Part shown: positions 1-13,135 of the stretch, piece after piece | Layout: every line of letters begins with the position of its first letter | Numbering within the stretch: the first letter of the stretch is position 1 | NCBI GenBank assembly: GCA_900708905.1 | Contig: CAADRB010000062.1 | Coordinates: 436,541-500,540 of the forward strand | From: Hymenolepis diminuta | Lineage: Eukaryota > Platyhelminthes > Cestoda > Cyclophyllidea > Hymenolepididae | Direction: 5' to 3' | Length of the DNA stretch: 64,000 nucleotides | Program-made: the position numbers and the translations under genes | The notes under the pieces: model-generated | The model's database searches: none | The model's input: only the letters and a program-made list of their open reading frames with translations | Told to the model about the DNA's origin: nothing

Positions 1-544
1 CCTTCGCGCAGTTCCCCATCTGGTACCGATTTTTTATCCGCGTATAATCACTGAATACAATACAATATAATTTAGTTCAAGTTTTAATTGATAATTCCGC
101 TTAAATTTGACAATATTTAGAATACTATTTCTGCTCTATTCTTCGCAATTTGTTTTCTAAAAATCATTCAACCATAAAATTAGACCAAAGACAACTGGGG
201 ATTGTGGCTCGAAACGGTTCGACGCAACTACTCTTCCATCCAAACGCTCTAATATTAGCCAAACTCCTTCAACTTTGTGCTCATTCCTCTTTGCAAATTT
301 AATTTAGAAATTCCTATTTAAAATGAAAACCACATCCTTCCAAATCTGAAATTAGACTTTTTCAAAGTTCCCACGCAGCCAGTTAGCAAGGTAGATAAAA
401 TAGCTATTAATTTAGCTCGGCAATATAATTTAAAAACCAATAACATATGGTCCGCAGTAGAAGAAAATACCTTCAAATATCAATGAGGATGAAAAAAAAA
501 GATTTTTCTTCGTTAACTGTATCAGTATCTCGCACGCGCATACA
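1..544. other. non-coding, nothing recognised
   Basis: AT-rich sequence with stops in all frames and no recognisable coding, repeat or RNA signal. It may be intergenic or intronic DNA of a gene outside the window. Confidence 0.5.
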
Positions 545-645
545 AATGTTATTAATTAGTAATTGCAGGTGGTGAAATAGTCATTAATATGTCCAATGGG
601 TTCGAACCCAATAATAAGTAATCAGAAGCTCATTCGTTAAAGATC
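545..645 (+). repeat. tRNA-like SINE fragment
   Basis: A perfect B-box-like palindromic stretch, GGGTTCGAACCC, sits at 598-609 and fits the RNA polymerase III internal promoter consensus. The following bases (AGCTCATTCG) resemble the AGCTC element seen in other copies in this window. No cloverleaf can be folded from the flanks, so it is a SINE relic and not a tRNA gene. The borders are approximate. Confidence 0.35.
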
Positions 646-1465
646 TAAAAATAATGCTTTTTTTCCAACAATTTAAAAAATTTCTGATATATATAGGTAT
701 GTATTCCGGTTTTGTTTTACTCTGACTAATCAGAAGGCAGTTATTTTCAAATATTATATCCATTTGACCAGATAACCAGATTACTGATTGCAGAAGTATG
801 TAGCTTCTATATTTTGAATTTAATATAAATGTAAAGATATTTTTCCAAAAACTTCTTCGCTTGAGATATTAGGAGCACTGTGTCACAACCCAGTTTTAAT
901 TTGTTCGATAATAAAACTATGCTTACATTTGGGACTGTTATTCCCATCCATATCATCTCATGTAAGTTATTAGAATATTTCCTTTTGTATTATGAATTCA
1001 ATTAAAGTGTTGAATAAAACAGTTTCCAACCAAATAATTCAGCGCAGTTGCTTTCTTTTTATTATCTAATTTAGATGACTAGAAGGTTAACTGTGGGTTC
1101 TCCCTGTATCTAATTATTCTATACTTCGTCTATTTTTTTGCATTCATAAATATAATAAGCCATTGAAAGCTATGATTTCCAAACCCTTCGCTTACATCTG
1201 GGAACTTCCAAATGCATTCTCCTACCCACAATAGGCTTTGAAAGAAAAGCTTTCTTTGGCAGGCGCATTAATTATATTGAAAAATGCCACTCGAATACCA
1301 ATTTGCAATCTAGTAACAGGTATGATGATTAGAATGTGAAACCAGGTAAGCGGATGAAACATGCACAAATAAGGAAGAAGAACTGAACTGGGGATGCTAT
1401 GCCAATCCCTAACCCCTTTTCCGCTGCCGCTACCCTGCAAGAGCAAATTTCAGATTCGTTTGGAA

Positions 1466-1550
1466 AAAAAAGGTGGTGGAGAAGAAAAGGGGAAGGAGGA
1501 GGGGGTGTGGAAAGGAATTGAAGAAGTTGAATAAGGGGGGCTATAAAAAC
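1466..1550 (+). promoter_or_regulatory. polypurine tract ending in a TATA-like box
   Basis: About 75 bases are almost all A or G on this strand, followed directly by TATAAAA at 1542-1548 in a local G-rich context. The arrangement looks like a core promoter or a triplex-prone purine tract. No open reading frame follows closely, so any promoter would serve a non-coding first exon. Assignment to the protocadherin 28 kb away would be guesswork. Confidence 0.25.
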
Positions 1551-1605
1551 CGAACATGTGTATTTCTTCGTCTAGGCTAAGATAAGCGAAAGTCACGCTA
1601 ACTTT

Positions 1606-1623
1606 ACACACACACACACACAC
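1606..1623. repeat. (AC)9 microsatellite
   Basis: Uninterrupted AC dinucleotide run, about 60 bp past the TATA-like box. Confidence 0.9.
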
Positions 1624-3015
1624 GTATCTACCATATCATTTCCGTCTGCACTTTCTAGAAATTTGATCTCCTCTAGCTCCTACCAAAATATTTCCTCTTC
1701 TTTTAAGAATTTGATGTAGAACCTGGAACACTAATCCATAATTGATTGAATAGTAACTTCCTATTTTAAGAATTTAATGAATAAGTAATTTATCAGATAT
1801 TAGAAAGTCTAACCGAATATGTTCGATGCTCTAGAAAGAGACTTGCAAGCTTCGTCTCCCGTGCATTTAATTGTAGATTACTGCATTTCTACCACCAGAA
1901 CCCATTGCTTTATTTATTGTCCGATAAAGCATTTAATCAACTATCACATACTCAAATCTATAAAAAAAATTAATTTCGTTAATAGAGGGACCATCGTTTG
2001 AACTACAAGTCAACTTCCATCTTCTTCTTGGAACCTGAGTAGTTTTAGCTTTAGAAAGAAGCAACGGAGCTCTATCAAATCAGGTTTTAATAGAGAAGTG
2101 TGAGAATACATATACCATGAAGTTATTTTTAAAAAATGAATTCTACATAAGCATACACCTGTGGTTTCTTGATCCTATCGATACTCATTTATAAAACTTG
2201 TTAACTTAATTCTTCTCGGCGATCTTTGTTTAGATTTCAGCATCTGTTGTCATCAATAACATCTTTCCTGGGAAACAGGCAAACGTTCTTGAACACCTTA
2301 ATGTTTGAATTCTTGATAGAGTTCCATTTGAATGGCTCCATATATTTGATTTTGCTTAAATTACGGATTATTTTAGTTAAGGTTGACTCTTCAGGTTATT
2401 ACATACAGTTTATACATTCAATTTTTTAAAAATATTTTCACTGAATATTTAAGAACGAAAACACCATACTCATCAACTTGAACAGTATCGATTAATACTA
2501 AAGTCGATAATCATGGAGTTCCATTGATATTTCCCCGTTTTCAGATTACATTATTGCTAATAAATAATACCTATTTGAAATGTTTTCCCTTAAATGATTC
2601 AACAATGTTATTTATCTTACAAAATGTTAAATGTTTTTCTCCCCCTCTAACACTTCATTCTTTAGAGTCCAAATGACAAGCATTTTGTAGAATGTTTTTG
2701 ATCAAATGGGACAGCTCCCTAACTTCTAATTATCCATTTTCTCATAAACGATTTACACTTTGTCATGTCATTCCATCAGAAGTTGAGAAAATTTTTATTA
2801 AAAGCCCCATATTATTACGATTTGAATTAAATGCTAATTAAGTGATAACTTGGAATTAAGTAAAAACTTAGTTTACTAAGATTTCCCTTTAAAAGGAAAA
2901 ATATTCTCCCATTATTTTAATCGTTCGAAATGAAATTTAATATATGCTTCTACTGAGAATAGTTATCTTTTGAAATGGTTAAAAAGGAGATAAAAATATT
3001 TATGTAAAATTTTAA

Positions 3016-3315
3016 TCAATCTACAGGCCTATTTTTTAGTTCCAACATGAAAAGCCAATTCAAAATTACCGCCATTCTGATTGACAAGACGCAATTCCGA
3101 ATATGTTGAGTCAAAGGAATTGTTAAAGACGTCAGAATTATGTGTGCAATGCCTAAGTGCTTAGTTCTCTCTGGTCGGTGAATGTCAGAAATGAAATTAA
3201 CTCCTAAGAAATTCACAGAATGCACTGCTTCATTGATAATATCAAATATCTGGTAGGGAGATTTTACAAAACGGAAATAAATTGAATGTTTATTTCCGAC
3301 TATGAGTTTGTTCAA
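3016..3315 (-). CDS. unrecognised open frame, possible exon or relic
   Basis: An open frame of about 100 codons on the minus strand, bounded by TAG upstream and TGA downstream. Its initiator would be TTG, so it is not a complete gene; it could be an exon or a decayed insertion. The translation has no signal peptide and mixes hydrophobic runs with a basic HRPERTKH segment. Codon use is unremarkable. A segment reading VNFLGVNF loosely recalls the region after the YxDD box of non-LTR reverse transcriptases, but this is too weak to assign. I do not recognise a family. Confidence 0.15.
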   Translation of the reverse strand: MNKLIVGNKHSIYFRFVKSPYQIFDIINEAVHSVNFLGVNFISDIHRPERTKHLGIAHIILTSLTIPLTQHIRNCVLSIRMAVILNWLFMLELKNRPVD

Positions 3316-3904
3316 GTTATTGTAGGCATTCTAATGCGTCCCTTTATTAGTAAATGTATATTTTTTAAAACTAGACGTGATCAAACAAACTTTAAAAAAT
3401 TTTTAAAATTTTTATTAAGTGTATAAAGAGTTGTTGTGACAATAAAGTGAAAAAATATTATGAATTATCAATATAAATAGGCTGATTAACAACCAGGTTT
3501 GCAAGTAAAATAGTATGAAGGAAGGGGTAGTGCAGCAGACGTTGGAACGAAAATGTATAGATTTCTCTTTATTTGCTTATAACTTGGTGGTTTTAATTTA
3601 TTTTTATCCAGTCACAGATCATGGGCTCGTTACCTACTGATACGAATTCAGCGAGAGTTTCAGACGTAATATGATTATTTTACCTATGTCAAAGCAACAC
3701 ATGGGGAGATATCTGAATATGCGAAGTAGCGAATTAGTATAGTAAGGGATGGAACGAGAGAAGGGGTCAAATAGGAGTATATTGTAAAGTTAGAATGTCA
3801 AGTTTGTTGCTTTATTTGAATTTCGGAAACATTTATTTGATCCTTTTAACATAAGGGATAAATTTACTTAATATAAATATCTCATTTTTTCATTTATCAG
3901 GTAA

Positions 3905-3990
3905 ATACACGGCCACTTGTTGACCAGTTCATTAAATCGGGTGGATAGTTATGTCAATTTGATTCAACTGTGTCATCTTACAGTCATAAG
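3905..3990. repeat. dispersed repeat D, copy 1
   Basis: Contains TTGACCAGTTCATTAAATC followed by GGTGGATAGTTATGTC. This pattern returns near 6,885, 15,465 and 21,085 in the same orientation, and inside the larger repeat at 17,300. Confidence 0.4.
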
Positions 3991-5989
3991 GAGGTAAATT
4001 TAGCTGGCAACTGGTCAATATAAGATTAACTGAATTAGAGATTCTCCTTAGGTAACCTCCAAAATGCTGCTTCTCCGCTAAATATGAGTATTAAAAGGCA
4101 CATTTCCTCTTAATTAAGATTATGATAAATATAGAGGAATTATATCGTTGACTTTTCTCATCTCTTTTCCTAACAAGAATTTAAGCCAATTCAATTTTTA
4201 CATCCGTAAGTTGTTTAAAGTAATAGCTAGCCACACAAAAGGCAAAAATATAAATGCTGACTGTCCATCACCTTGACAATAATAAACCAGATAAAAACAA
4301 AGAGAAATAGAGAACATAAAAGTCTACGTTATTTTAGATTCTATTGTGTTGCTTACCCACCCAGTATTATATTTAATTCTGTAAGTATCTTTCCAGAAAT
4401 TTAACGCAATTTAATAACTCTCTAGTTCGAACATTTACGAAGCAATTTCATTTCAGAAATCTTCAGATACTAACTTGTAAACATCAAATTTGCATATGAT
4501 TTAGAAGTATCGGAGTTGCAAAAAATAAAACTTTCACCCGGAATGTGACGTCTCTTGAAATGCAAATAAAATCACATGAATTTCAGTTAAAATTGAATAG
4601 TCAGATAGATTTATACACAAATTTTTTCGAGTTACTATTTTATTGAGGAAATTGGAGAGTTCCGCAACATAAGACAAGTTTAAATTTCTCCCTTAATATC
4701 CGCATTTCACATACGATTTGGACAAAAAGATGTACAGCTTAAAATACTAGAGTTATCAAATAGGGTGGGAGGTAAAGACGTCCTTCTTGAAAAGTAAGGA
4801 TATCTTTAGAGCTTGATTTGCAATCTGCATCTCTTTTTCCATAAAATGTCCAGGATTCTTGAGGGGTTGATTTCTATTAAAGAACAGTTTTCAAGACAGT
4901 TGAAAACAATTGCGCGATTGTCTTAAAAGGAGGTTTGAGTTTTCTTGTAGCTACATGATCACATATTTCACGATACAGGTCTAAGTTGTCCGGTGCTAGG
5001 AGGAAGCTGACATCTGAAGTGATCGAGTTTAAAAATAGGGTAGTTGAACCACCGCCATCTTCATTTCAGTAGAGCGTTTAGATGGAATGAGCTCAGATTT
5101 ACATGTTAAAGCTGTAAGATTTTGTATTACGCAGATTCATTATTATTACACAAAATTTTGTATCTACAGGCTAAAATATTCATTCTATTTAAGTTGAAAA
5201 TGAAAAATCGGAAAACACATAGAGATGATTAAAACGGCGGTTTGGAATTAAGATATAATTTAAATATATCCACTTAGATAACAAATTATTTCAAAACGCA
5301 ATGACAAAAAAATTAAAAAAAGGATTTTTATTCAGTACGTAAGATGGTAGATAAGTGTCATGGTTTATCACTCCTCGTAAAGTTTTCTGAACACTCTGTT
5401 TTCCACACTACGAAAATTAATTTTAAAAATTTGGCTTTTAATTCAAAACCTTTGCAGAAGTAAAATCTTCGTGTCTTTCTTGCCTAGAAATTTATATTTA
5501 TTAAAATGAATTTAGTTGAATTTCCACCACTCGATTTTAAAATTAGATTATTTTAAATTAATTCAGCCGATTAATGAGGATTAAACTTATTTAAAATAAA
5601 TACTATACTAAGTGATTACTGTAATATGAATTTGTCATTCAAATTTGCGCTGCAGCCAATAAATTCTTTCTCATTTTCTAAGCCTCCAACTTTACTAAAT
5701 AAGAGAATATGCACAACAGAATTAATCAAAATAAATTAACAAGTGACTAAAGTGAAAAATGCAAAAAAGCGAGGATTTAAAATATTCTACTCATTAAGGG
5801 ATTTCTCCTTTTCTTATGTCAAGATAGGAAAGTTAATTTTAATTCACTTAATTTAAAATTGCATTACTTAAAGCACGGTATGAAAATAATTCGAAAAGGA
5901 ACTGAGATAAGAAAATGGGGATAGCTTTAATTATTATCACTACCCACATCAACACAAAAATTTTTGCATTCTTTAATTGTGAGAGGAAA

Positions 5990-6330
5990 ATGAAACCGGT
6001 TGGCGGAAAGCTCAAGAATGATGGAAGGGAGAGGGGATCAAAAAGATGTTGAGGTATTAAGAATCTTATTTCACTTGGATTCAAATCGTACAATATTTAC
6101 TAAATGGGTATTTTACTTTTAATTTTCAAAATTCAAATTTTATGATAGGTCTTCTGGACTACAGCAAATGCCCATCTACGACGTCTACCGTTTAGTGATT
6201 GGTTTTAAATCATGATGGCCTGTCTTAACACTTCAATTCTTCTTCTTATTTTTGAGGGGGTAAAATGATCTTGCACGATATATAGCAGATATGTAGTCTT
6301 AACATAGCCTAGATGAGATGACTAAAAATT
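5990..6330 (+). repeat. dispersed repeat A, copy 1 (about 340 bp)
   Basis: Aligns colinearly by eye with 17,086-17,430. Shared blocks are GAGGGGATCA (6031 / 17122), CTAAATGGGTATTT (6100 / 17211), the CTCTGGAxTxCAGCAAATGC type block (about 6152 / 17250), GATCTTxCAxGATAT (6267 / 17366) and a CATAGCxxAGATGAGAT tail. Spacing differs by small indels, as in old interspersed copies. The direction is relative only; no coding frame or poly(A) tail shows which strand was transcribed. Confidence 0.75.
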
Positions 6331-6884
6331 TGTAATTTAGTATGTAATACTAATTTATTTCAATTGAAATATTCCTGATCAAAAGAACCAAATGCTTGCT
6401 ACCACAAAACGAATCTCTTTACTTGTTGGACAAGTGATTTAAGAAGTCGTGTAAATTTCTCCTTTTGCGCATTTAGATACAAGTTGGCCTTTTGCTCAAC
6501 CAAACTCTAAAGTATATTAACAACAAAGTAACGTTACAAGTTTGAGAATTCCGAAACTCATGGAAGAATACTATTTAACAGCGTTTGTTGTAAGGGAAAA
6601 TTGATAGTAATATTGGCGTATATGGCGTTATAAAATTTTTTAATGTATTTTAACTATAGATAAGCATTTGAATAAGAAGTACAGTAAGGGAGCTCTGAGA
6701 CGATGTAGAGCGTCAACGAGGAATTGATGATGTAGTCAGAGCATAAAAATCTTTAATCATTCGAAGTCTGAATGGATTTAACTATCTATTTTCTTACAGT
6801 GTCCATAGTTTACTGTATTATTTCCGAGTGTTCGAACTTCATGGGTTGACTTCCAGATTCATGAGTGAGTTTATATCTACGGTT

Positions 6885-6965
6885 TTCAGTATTGACCAGT
6901 TTATCTGATTCAGTGGATGGTTATTCCGCCTCGATTTATTTTCTTATTAATAGTAAGGATATGGG
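6885..6965. repeat. dispersed repeat D, copy 2
   Basis: TTGACCAGTTTATCTGATTC followed by GTGGATGGTTATTCCGCCTC. It is closest to the copy at 15,465, which shares the ATTCCGCCTC block. Confidence 0.5.
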
Positions 6966-8826
6966 TAAGTAGATAAATAGCTCAAATTTCCGGAATTCAT
7001 CAAAGAGGAATCTTACTTTAAAAAGAAAATTTGTTGAAAGAGATTTTTATTAAATTTGAAAGCATTATGGGTTGGAAAGTGGTTGCACACGATTTCAGTT
7101 TTTGTAGACTGATTTTCATTGGTACTTTACAAATAGTTTTTAGTTATTCGACACCAAAGGACTCCGCAAATCTGGAATTATATTGACAAATTGATTTGAT
7201 ATCAGCAGAAGGTTTAAACGAACATTCGTTACTACTAACCTTCTTATACGATTATTTTGGTGATCATAATCATAATTCTTGCCATCTGATAGGTTGGGTT
7301 GCTTCATATTTGCTTATTCAAATTCCGTATCGTTGATTTGAAAGAATAATGTTTTAAAGAGCATGAAATTTAAATTATTTTCTTATCATATTACGCAACC
7401 CATATTTCAGAATTCTTCAAGTTTTTCCAATTCGGAATCTACCTTCAGGTCGTCTTAGTTCTGACTGAGTATTTAATTTCTTAGTTATACCTTAATTGTG
7501 CCACAGAGATAATATTGTTATTGTTATCAACATTCATATCTGTTGCAAGTGGATTTACTAAACTTCTTCTAACACGAATTATTTCTGCGGTGACATAGCT
7601 GAGATAAAAGTCTTTCGAGCATATACAGAAAATATTAGTCAGGTATTAACATTTACTCAGAATATTTTCTCTGATAATAATATAAAAAGGGATATTTAAT
7701 AAAAAACATTGCAACAAAGTAGATGCCTTGTGGGAAATGGTTATAAATGGACATATTTTTTAATCAGTGCGGAGATCTTTAAAAATTAATGTCACTCCGA
7801 CAAGAAACTTCTCTGCTCCCTTGGTGTAAACCACAAGGCTTCCGGTTTTGAGGAGAGAGGGGTGTATGAGTAAGGTTAGAGGGTAGAAGGAATGCAATTA
7901 TAGAGGAAGCTAACGAGGGAACGAAGCATAACCAACAAAGTGTGTACCTAACCATGTCTTCTCTGCGACCACTGTCAGCAAACGCACTTTGTGGCATAAT
8001 ATGATACTAATATGTAAAAAATAAATAATTTTATCTATTAACAAGTATTTAATCTCATAAAATATATAGAAATAAGCAACATCCTTACTTGAGCTTATTT
8101 AAGCACGTCTACTTATCGTTTAAATTTTTATTATAATAATGATAAATTTGAGTATAACTTCAAGAAATTGGAAAATATGTAAAAAATGATTATTAATAAT
8201 TGTTATGTTTTATTTAGCATCAAATCTAATGTAACGTGTTTTTTGCAAATGTATGAAAACCAGGTAATTATAGCAGTTGGTTTGTGTTTATATTTTTTCA
8301 TGAAAAAGCTGACATTATTTGTACAAAAAATGTGGTATCTACTCATTTTTGGCTTGGGGCTCCGCCCAGTTGGTTCTAAACTATTTGACTTTTATGATGC
8401 AATTTAATATCTTTTGTAATAATCTAGACTACATGTAAACTTTATTACCTCATTTCAGGGGTTGTCAATAAACATCGATTTTCAATTCAAAACGTGTTGC
8501 TGAAATTGAATTTAGGCAACTTCCAAAGGCGAATAACAAATGAATTGCCTCATTTTCCTTGACTTGAATTTTCAAAACCTCAAACGTATTTTTAAGCGCT
8601 TTGTGAAACAAACAAATCTTACGTTTTATAGATAATACGTTACTGTGGAATATTTTTCTGGGTGTTGGAGTTAGATAACTACCATCGGTTTGCAGCAAAC
8701 AAATTGCGACAACAATAACAGTCACCAATTCGTAGCTGTTTGAGTAAGAGCTAACAACATTTGTGAAGCAGAACATCAAGAGTTGGGCAGACCAAAAATG
8801 TATTCAAGGAAGCCATAACGAGTAAC
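6966..8826. other. non-coding stretch with a GC-richer bump
   Basis: No gene recognised. Positions 7,785-8,000 are clearly less AT-rich than the flanks but have no convincing frame. A 104-codon minus-strand frame at 8,465-8,779 has no recognisable motif and sits in ordinary AT-rich DNA. Confidence 0.4.
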
Positions 8827-8859
8827 AGAGAGAGGGAGAGAGAGAGAAAGAGGGAGAGC
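8827..8859. repeat. GA-rich simple repeat
   Basis: Imperfect (GA)n tract with AAAG and GGG interruptions. It opens the GC-richer island that follows. Confidence 0.85.
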
Positions 8860-9110
8860 AGCGTGCTGGGGAACAGAGGAGATGCACAGGACATGTAGGA
8901 GTCCACCCTGACCGGTGTGTGCTGTCTGATAAAACCAAGAGTAACTTTATATGAGTCACTTGGATAATGCTGCGCAAGAACATGAGCGCAGATGTGCTTT
9001 TTAGGTGAAGCGAGGCCGTTATAGAAAAGAGGGGAAATCGATGGACGCGTTTAGACGTCAGACAGGGGTTATGCGTCATAGGGACATAAAAGACGTCACC
9101 CCAGCTTCGT
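8860..9110. promoter_or_regulatory. GC-richer island with three CRE-like half sites
   Basis: After the GA tract the base composition rises for about 250 bp. ACGTCA occurs at 9055-9060 and 9093-9098, and CGTCA at 9074-9078; these are CREB/ATF-type half sites within 45 bp. A CATAAAAG stretch lies between the last two. The clustering suggests a promoter or enhancer. The frame across it on the minus strand is interrupted and low in complexity, so I do not read it as coding. Confidence 0.3.
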
Positions 9111-9130
9111 GGACGAAAATCCGAAGTATT

Positions 9131-12100
9131 TTTACAGAGAATGTGAATAAAAAGTAATCCTGGAAATGCATAGAGAGATCCTTCATGGGCTTGAACACTG
9201 ATATGGTATAATCTCTTGAATTCTAAAAAACCAGTCGCTGAACTTAATTTTCTTCTGCATATGTGCTTCTAGGCCGTTTCATCAAAAGCTGATCCGTCAT
9301 CATACCAAGCATAATACCTATGTGACTTTGAAATGGTTCTGTTGAGTAACTGATCATCGTGAACAGGTTTTCATCGAATCAAACAAGTTGTTGAATTTAA
9401 TTTTCCCCCGTTTCTGTTTACATCAGCTTCAGATTAAATGAATTTTTTAATAGTGAGAAAAAATGAAAAAGATATTTCTGAATTATTCCAGATCTATCAG
9501 ATTATATATCATTCGCTGTGGTGCTAGCTCATCAGAAATCTTTTTTCCAGATTGTAAAGAACAAAAATAAATGGAAACTTCCGATTTACAGCATTATGGT
9601 CAAGTTTACTTATTGATCAAATGCGACTCAATCACAGCTAACATGCAGATTTCAATCCAGTTGGCCTGCTAGATATTGCTTAAGTTTGTTGTCGAATACT
9701 GATGCCTACAAGTTTTCAGTTTAAGACTTCCAATGAAACTTAGGGCGCGACTTTTTCTTACAATGCTAACAATTCACATACTGGAAGCGTTTACGGCGTT
9801 TGAGGATTGAACATTGTTAAATTTACAAAAATTTCACTTAACAGATGGGTTTACCCCTTTTCTTTATGGTTTAAAGCTCAAAGTTAGCCAATTTGAAATA
9901 ATATCAATGATATTATTTTTACTATTAATCAGATAAACAATTAGATGAATTCATTGGGTCAGTCAAAAGAGTGATTGAATTTATGCAAGCCAAAAAGTTC
10001 ATGATTTAGCCTGGGATACCTGGAGTAAAGTTTTTAATCCTCTCTCTTGAATCTCTGCTCTTTTATCAGCACTCGCTGACTTTAAATTCAAACAAAAAGT
10101 AATATTGAATCAAAGAGCAGTAAAAACTTTATTTAATTGTTCTGATCATCAAGTGAATATATTCATGGAGCAATTTTAAGGTTACTGATTAAATGGAAAC
10201 TTTTTAAGGGTAATAAAATACCACAATCATAAATAGTTTATTATATTTTTCGTCAAAATTCCGAAGGGCAAAATATGTAAAATATTTTCAAGTATTAAGA
10301 AGTTGAAAATCACCTCCTTTCACTTGTTTATGAATCTACACTAAGAGAGAATGCTTTTTGGAATTATAATAAAAAGTAAATATTCATTTTTGATTGATTA
10401 ATTGACACTTTTAGCTGTAAACCGTCAAATTTTGAAACAAAAATATGAAACGTTAAAATATAAGTATAACGACTTACATGAATGAAAATGATTGAATAAA
10501 TTCAATAAAATTCCTTATTAATAATAAATAAATGGAAAATAATTATATATATGATAAAGGCAACTGAATGTTTACAACTGACAAAGATAATTCCCATATA
10601 TTTTTCAAGAATATTTAAGTATTCATTATTACTATCATTTTACCAAAAGGGGTGAGCCGATGCAAAGTACGAATTTTACGACATATGTTTAAAGCGTATA
10701 TTTTTTGAGCTGTTTTGAGCTTTACAATAAGTTCTAGTTAACCTTTTGGTCATTTTTGTTGTTTTAGAATACAAATATTCAATAAAATCAATTTGAATTC
10801 ACGGGATAGTTCGCTTCAGTCTCAAACTGGTGAGTGTTCTATTTGAATTAAAAATGCAGCGAAAATAAGATGGTATTGCGACATGAACTTATCAGTTTCC
10901 ATTTAATTATTAAAAAAATGATGCTTTGTGCTTCTGACATGAAACCTTGGTGTTAATAATAATTTTAACTGTTAGAACTCATGAAAAAAAGATATCAAAA
11001 CACTAAAAATTTATAAAAATATTCACTAAAATATTTTTGGCTAACATAAACGCTCGAAACCAAATTACGATAAAAATAGTTTATGCGTAAAGAATTATAT
11101 TCTCTGACTTTCATTCGAAAAGTGCATTCCATTTTAAGCGAACTGTTGAGCTTCATTATATTTAATTAAATTTTATTTAATAAAAATTTAATGCTCTTTT
11201 CAATTGTAACAAATAATTTTTTGATAGGGACATATTTTTAGTGATAAATTCAGCTGTTCAGCCAGGACAGGATCGATTGGTATTTATAAATTCAGTTCGT
11301 AACTTTAAACATTTCAATGAGGACCGTTTAAGCAAATCATCAGTTAATTTGATTTAATTCAACCTTAGAAAAATTTATTTTTCGGCATTTTTAGATTGAA
11401 TAAATATTTATGTTCCTCAAATCTGTGTAATAATAAATAATTTTCCAATGAAATGCTGTCAAATTCTGGTTCATTTTTAGATTATACTTAAATGTTCAAT
11501 GCTGAACCTTCGTAAATTCTTTTCAATTCTTGAGAGGTTATCTAAAAACCTGGTTAGAGAAGCGGCTACAATTCTGCCATTAGTAGAGTTAAGTGGGGGC
11601 AGAATCTCAAGATTTGGTCGTGACTAGTAACAATACCTCTGTAACTTACGCAGTCATTAAAATTTTAATTAAAAAATAGTGCATTATATAATTCAATATT
11701 ATTTACTTTTATCTGTCAACTAGGTCAAGAATGTATGAATTTCCCAATTCAATCCATTATTAAATCCTAAACAACGAAGCTGGTTTTATCGGACCTCCTG
11801 TATTTTTCATTCTATTATGCCTGCAAGTTTAATAAAGATGCATTTAAATCCTGTACAGGAAATATGACTTAAATCAAAATACAAGGCAAAATGGATGAAT
11901 TCTTTGATGTTAACAAGGCATTGTTTAAATAAAATGTCAAGTCAATTTGGGTTCGAGGTACACATTCCATTTTGCTTCTTTGAATTTTTTCTGCCTGTGT
12001 GATCGTGACATTCATTAACCTTTTCTAGCGCAGCTATATGCCAAATATATTCAAGCCCCTTTGTTTTACTGGGATGAAATTTAATTACCTTGAATTTGCA

Positions 12101-12707
12101 ATATCATCATGGCGGTGCAAATTAAGTAAAGGTTACTACTCTATACTTCAGGAAAATTAGAGGTCAGGAACGAAAAAATGTAAGATTTTATTTCCAAACG
12201 ACACATACCGATTGAAATTTGATCAATTTAAGTAATCAGCTGGGAAAATTTTGATGTCCAGGTAATTGGAATTTGTAACTCTTTCAGATGAAACATCACG
12301 GTGGATCTAAATTACTGTGAATTATTTATTAAATTAGATTCAAAACTTTGAACAGAAATATTTAATAAAATAACAACAATGAAAATATCTTACTATTTGT
12401 TTGTGAGTTTACTGAATGAGATGAAATATAGTTGGGGGTTCGTTAAAAAATTTCTCATAATTAACAGGCTAATTAACCATTTGTGCTTTAAAACATAACA
12501 ATCATGCTGAAGGAAAAATTTTTAAGATTATTTAATGTAATAATGTATTTTTAAACGAGAAATAATCGGAAACATATGAAGAATAAATTCAGAGTGCCGA
12601 AAGAGTTTTGCGTCATTTAAATCCAGAATGTGACATGTCGTCCGTCTTTTATCTAATGCTAATTATCGTTTTCGACTTTTGAATGAAAAGACTTGACACC
12701 CAAATTT
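9131..12707. other. non-coding stretch
   Basis: AT-rich throughout with dense stops; no frame, RNA gene or structured repeat stands out. Several A/T-only runs occur near 10,500 and 11,160. Confidence 0.5.
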
Positions 12708-12790
12708 ATAAGTGAGTTCATGCTCACGAGGTTCAGAGCTCATTGCTTGGCTGACTGTTATATTGAATGATTAGTCATGCGATGCCGAAA
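12708..12790 (-). repeat. SINE-like repeat E, copy 1
   Basis: Contains TTCAGAGCTCATTG (12732-12745). On the minus strand this reads CAATGAGCTCTGAA, then CTCGTGAGCATGAACTC, a B-box-like end. The same order is seen at 26,205 and 47,050. Confidence 0.4.
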
Positions 12791-13065
12791 AAGACTATCT
12801 CTTCTGATAACCAAAACATGTAGCTAATGATAAATGACTAAATTATCAATTAATCTAATCATTTCTCTGGAAGAGATGCATAAAATCTTATTTATCGAAG
12901 AACCATTTCAAACTTTTGAATGGCGTTTTAAAACCAAAGTAAGGGTTTTGTCGGACATATTTTTAAAATCGTCTGAGCCGTCAAAACAAATGCTAATAAT
13001 TAAAGATGTCCTGAAGTGCGTTCCTCGTCTTTTTAAGAAAAGCTTCAATAATATATTTATTTCAA

Positions 13066-13135
13066 CGTGAATTTCGAACTCATGACCTTTGACGTGAGTG
13101 TTTGAGCCGTATACTGATGAGACGAACTCATGTTC
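13066..13135 (-). repeat. tRNA-like SINE copy
   Basis: On the minus strand TCAAAGGTCATGAG is followed by a B-box-like GAGTTCGAAATTC (plus coordinates 13069-13081). The AGGTCATGAG core is shared with the copy at 24,661. Confidence 0.45.

Larger units (their letters stand above)
1624..5989. other. non-coding stretch
   Basis: AT-rich, with no gene recognised. The only long open frame is on the minus strand at 3,016-3,315 (separate entry). A short dispersed repeat lies at 3,905-3,990. The rest shows no conserved motif I can name. Confidence 0.45.

Noticed and set aside
8465..9079. Two minus-strand frames of 104 and 91 codons as one gene
   Set aside because: The second is largely the translation of the GA tract and GC island; the first has no recognisable feature, and they do not share a frame or clear splice sites.
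12834..13070. 78-codon plus-strand gene with ATG
   Set aside because: No motif, AT-driven composition, and it runs directly into a SINE copy.
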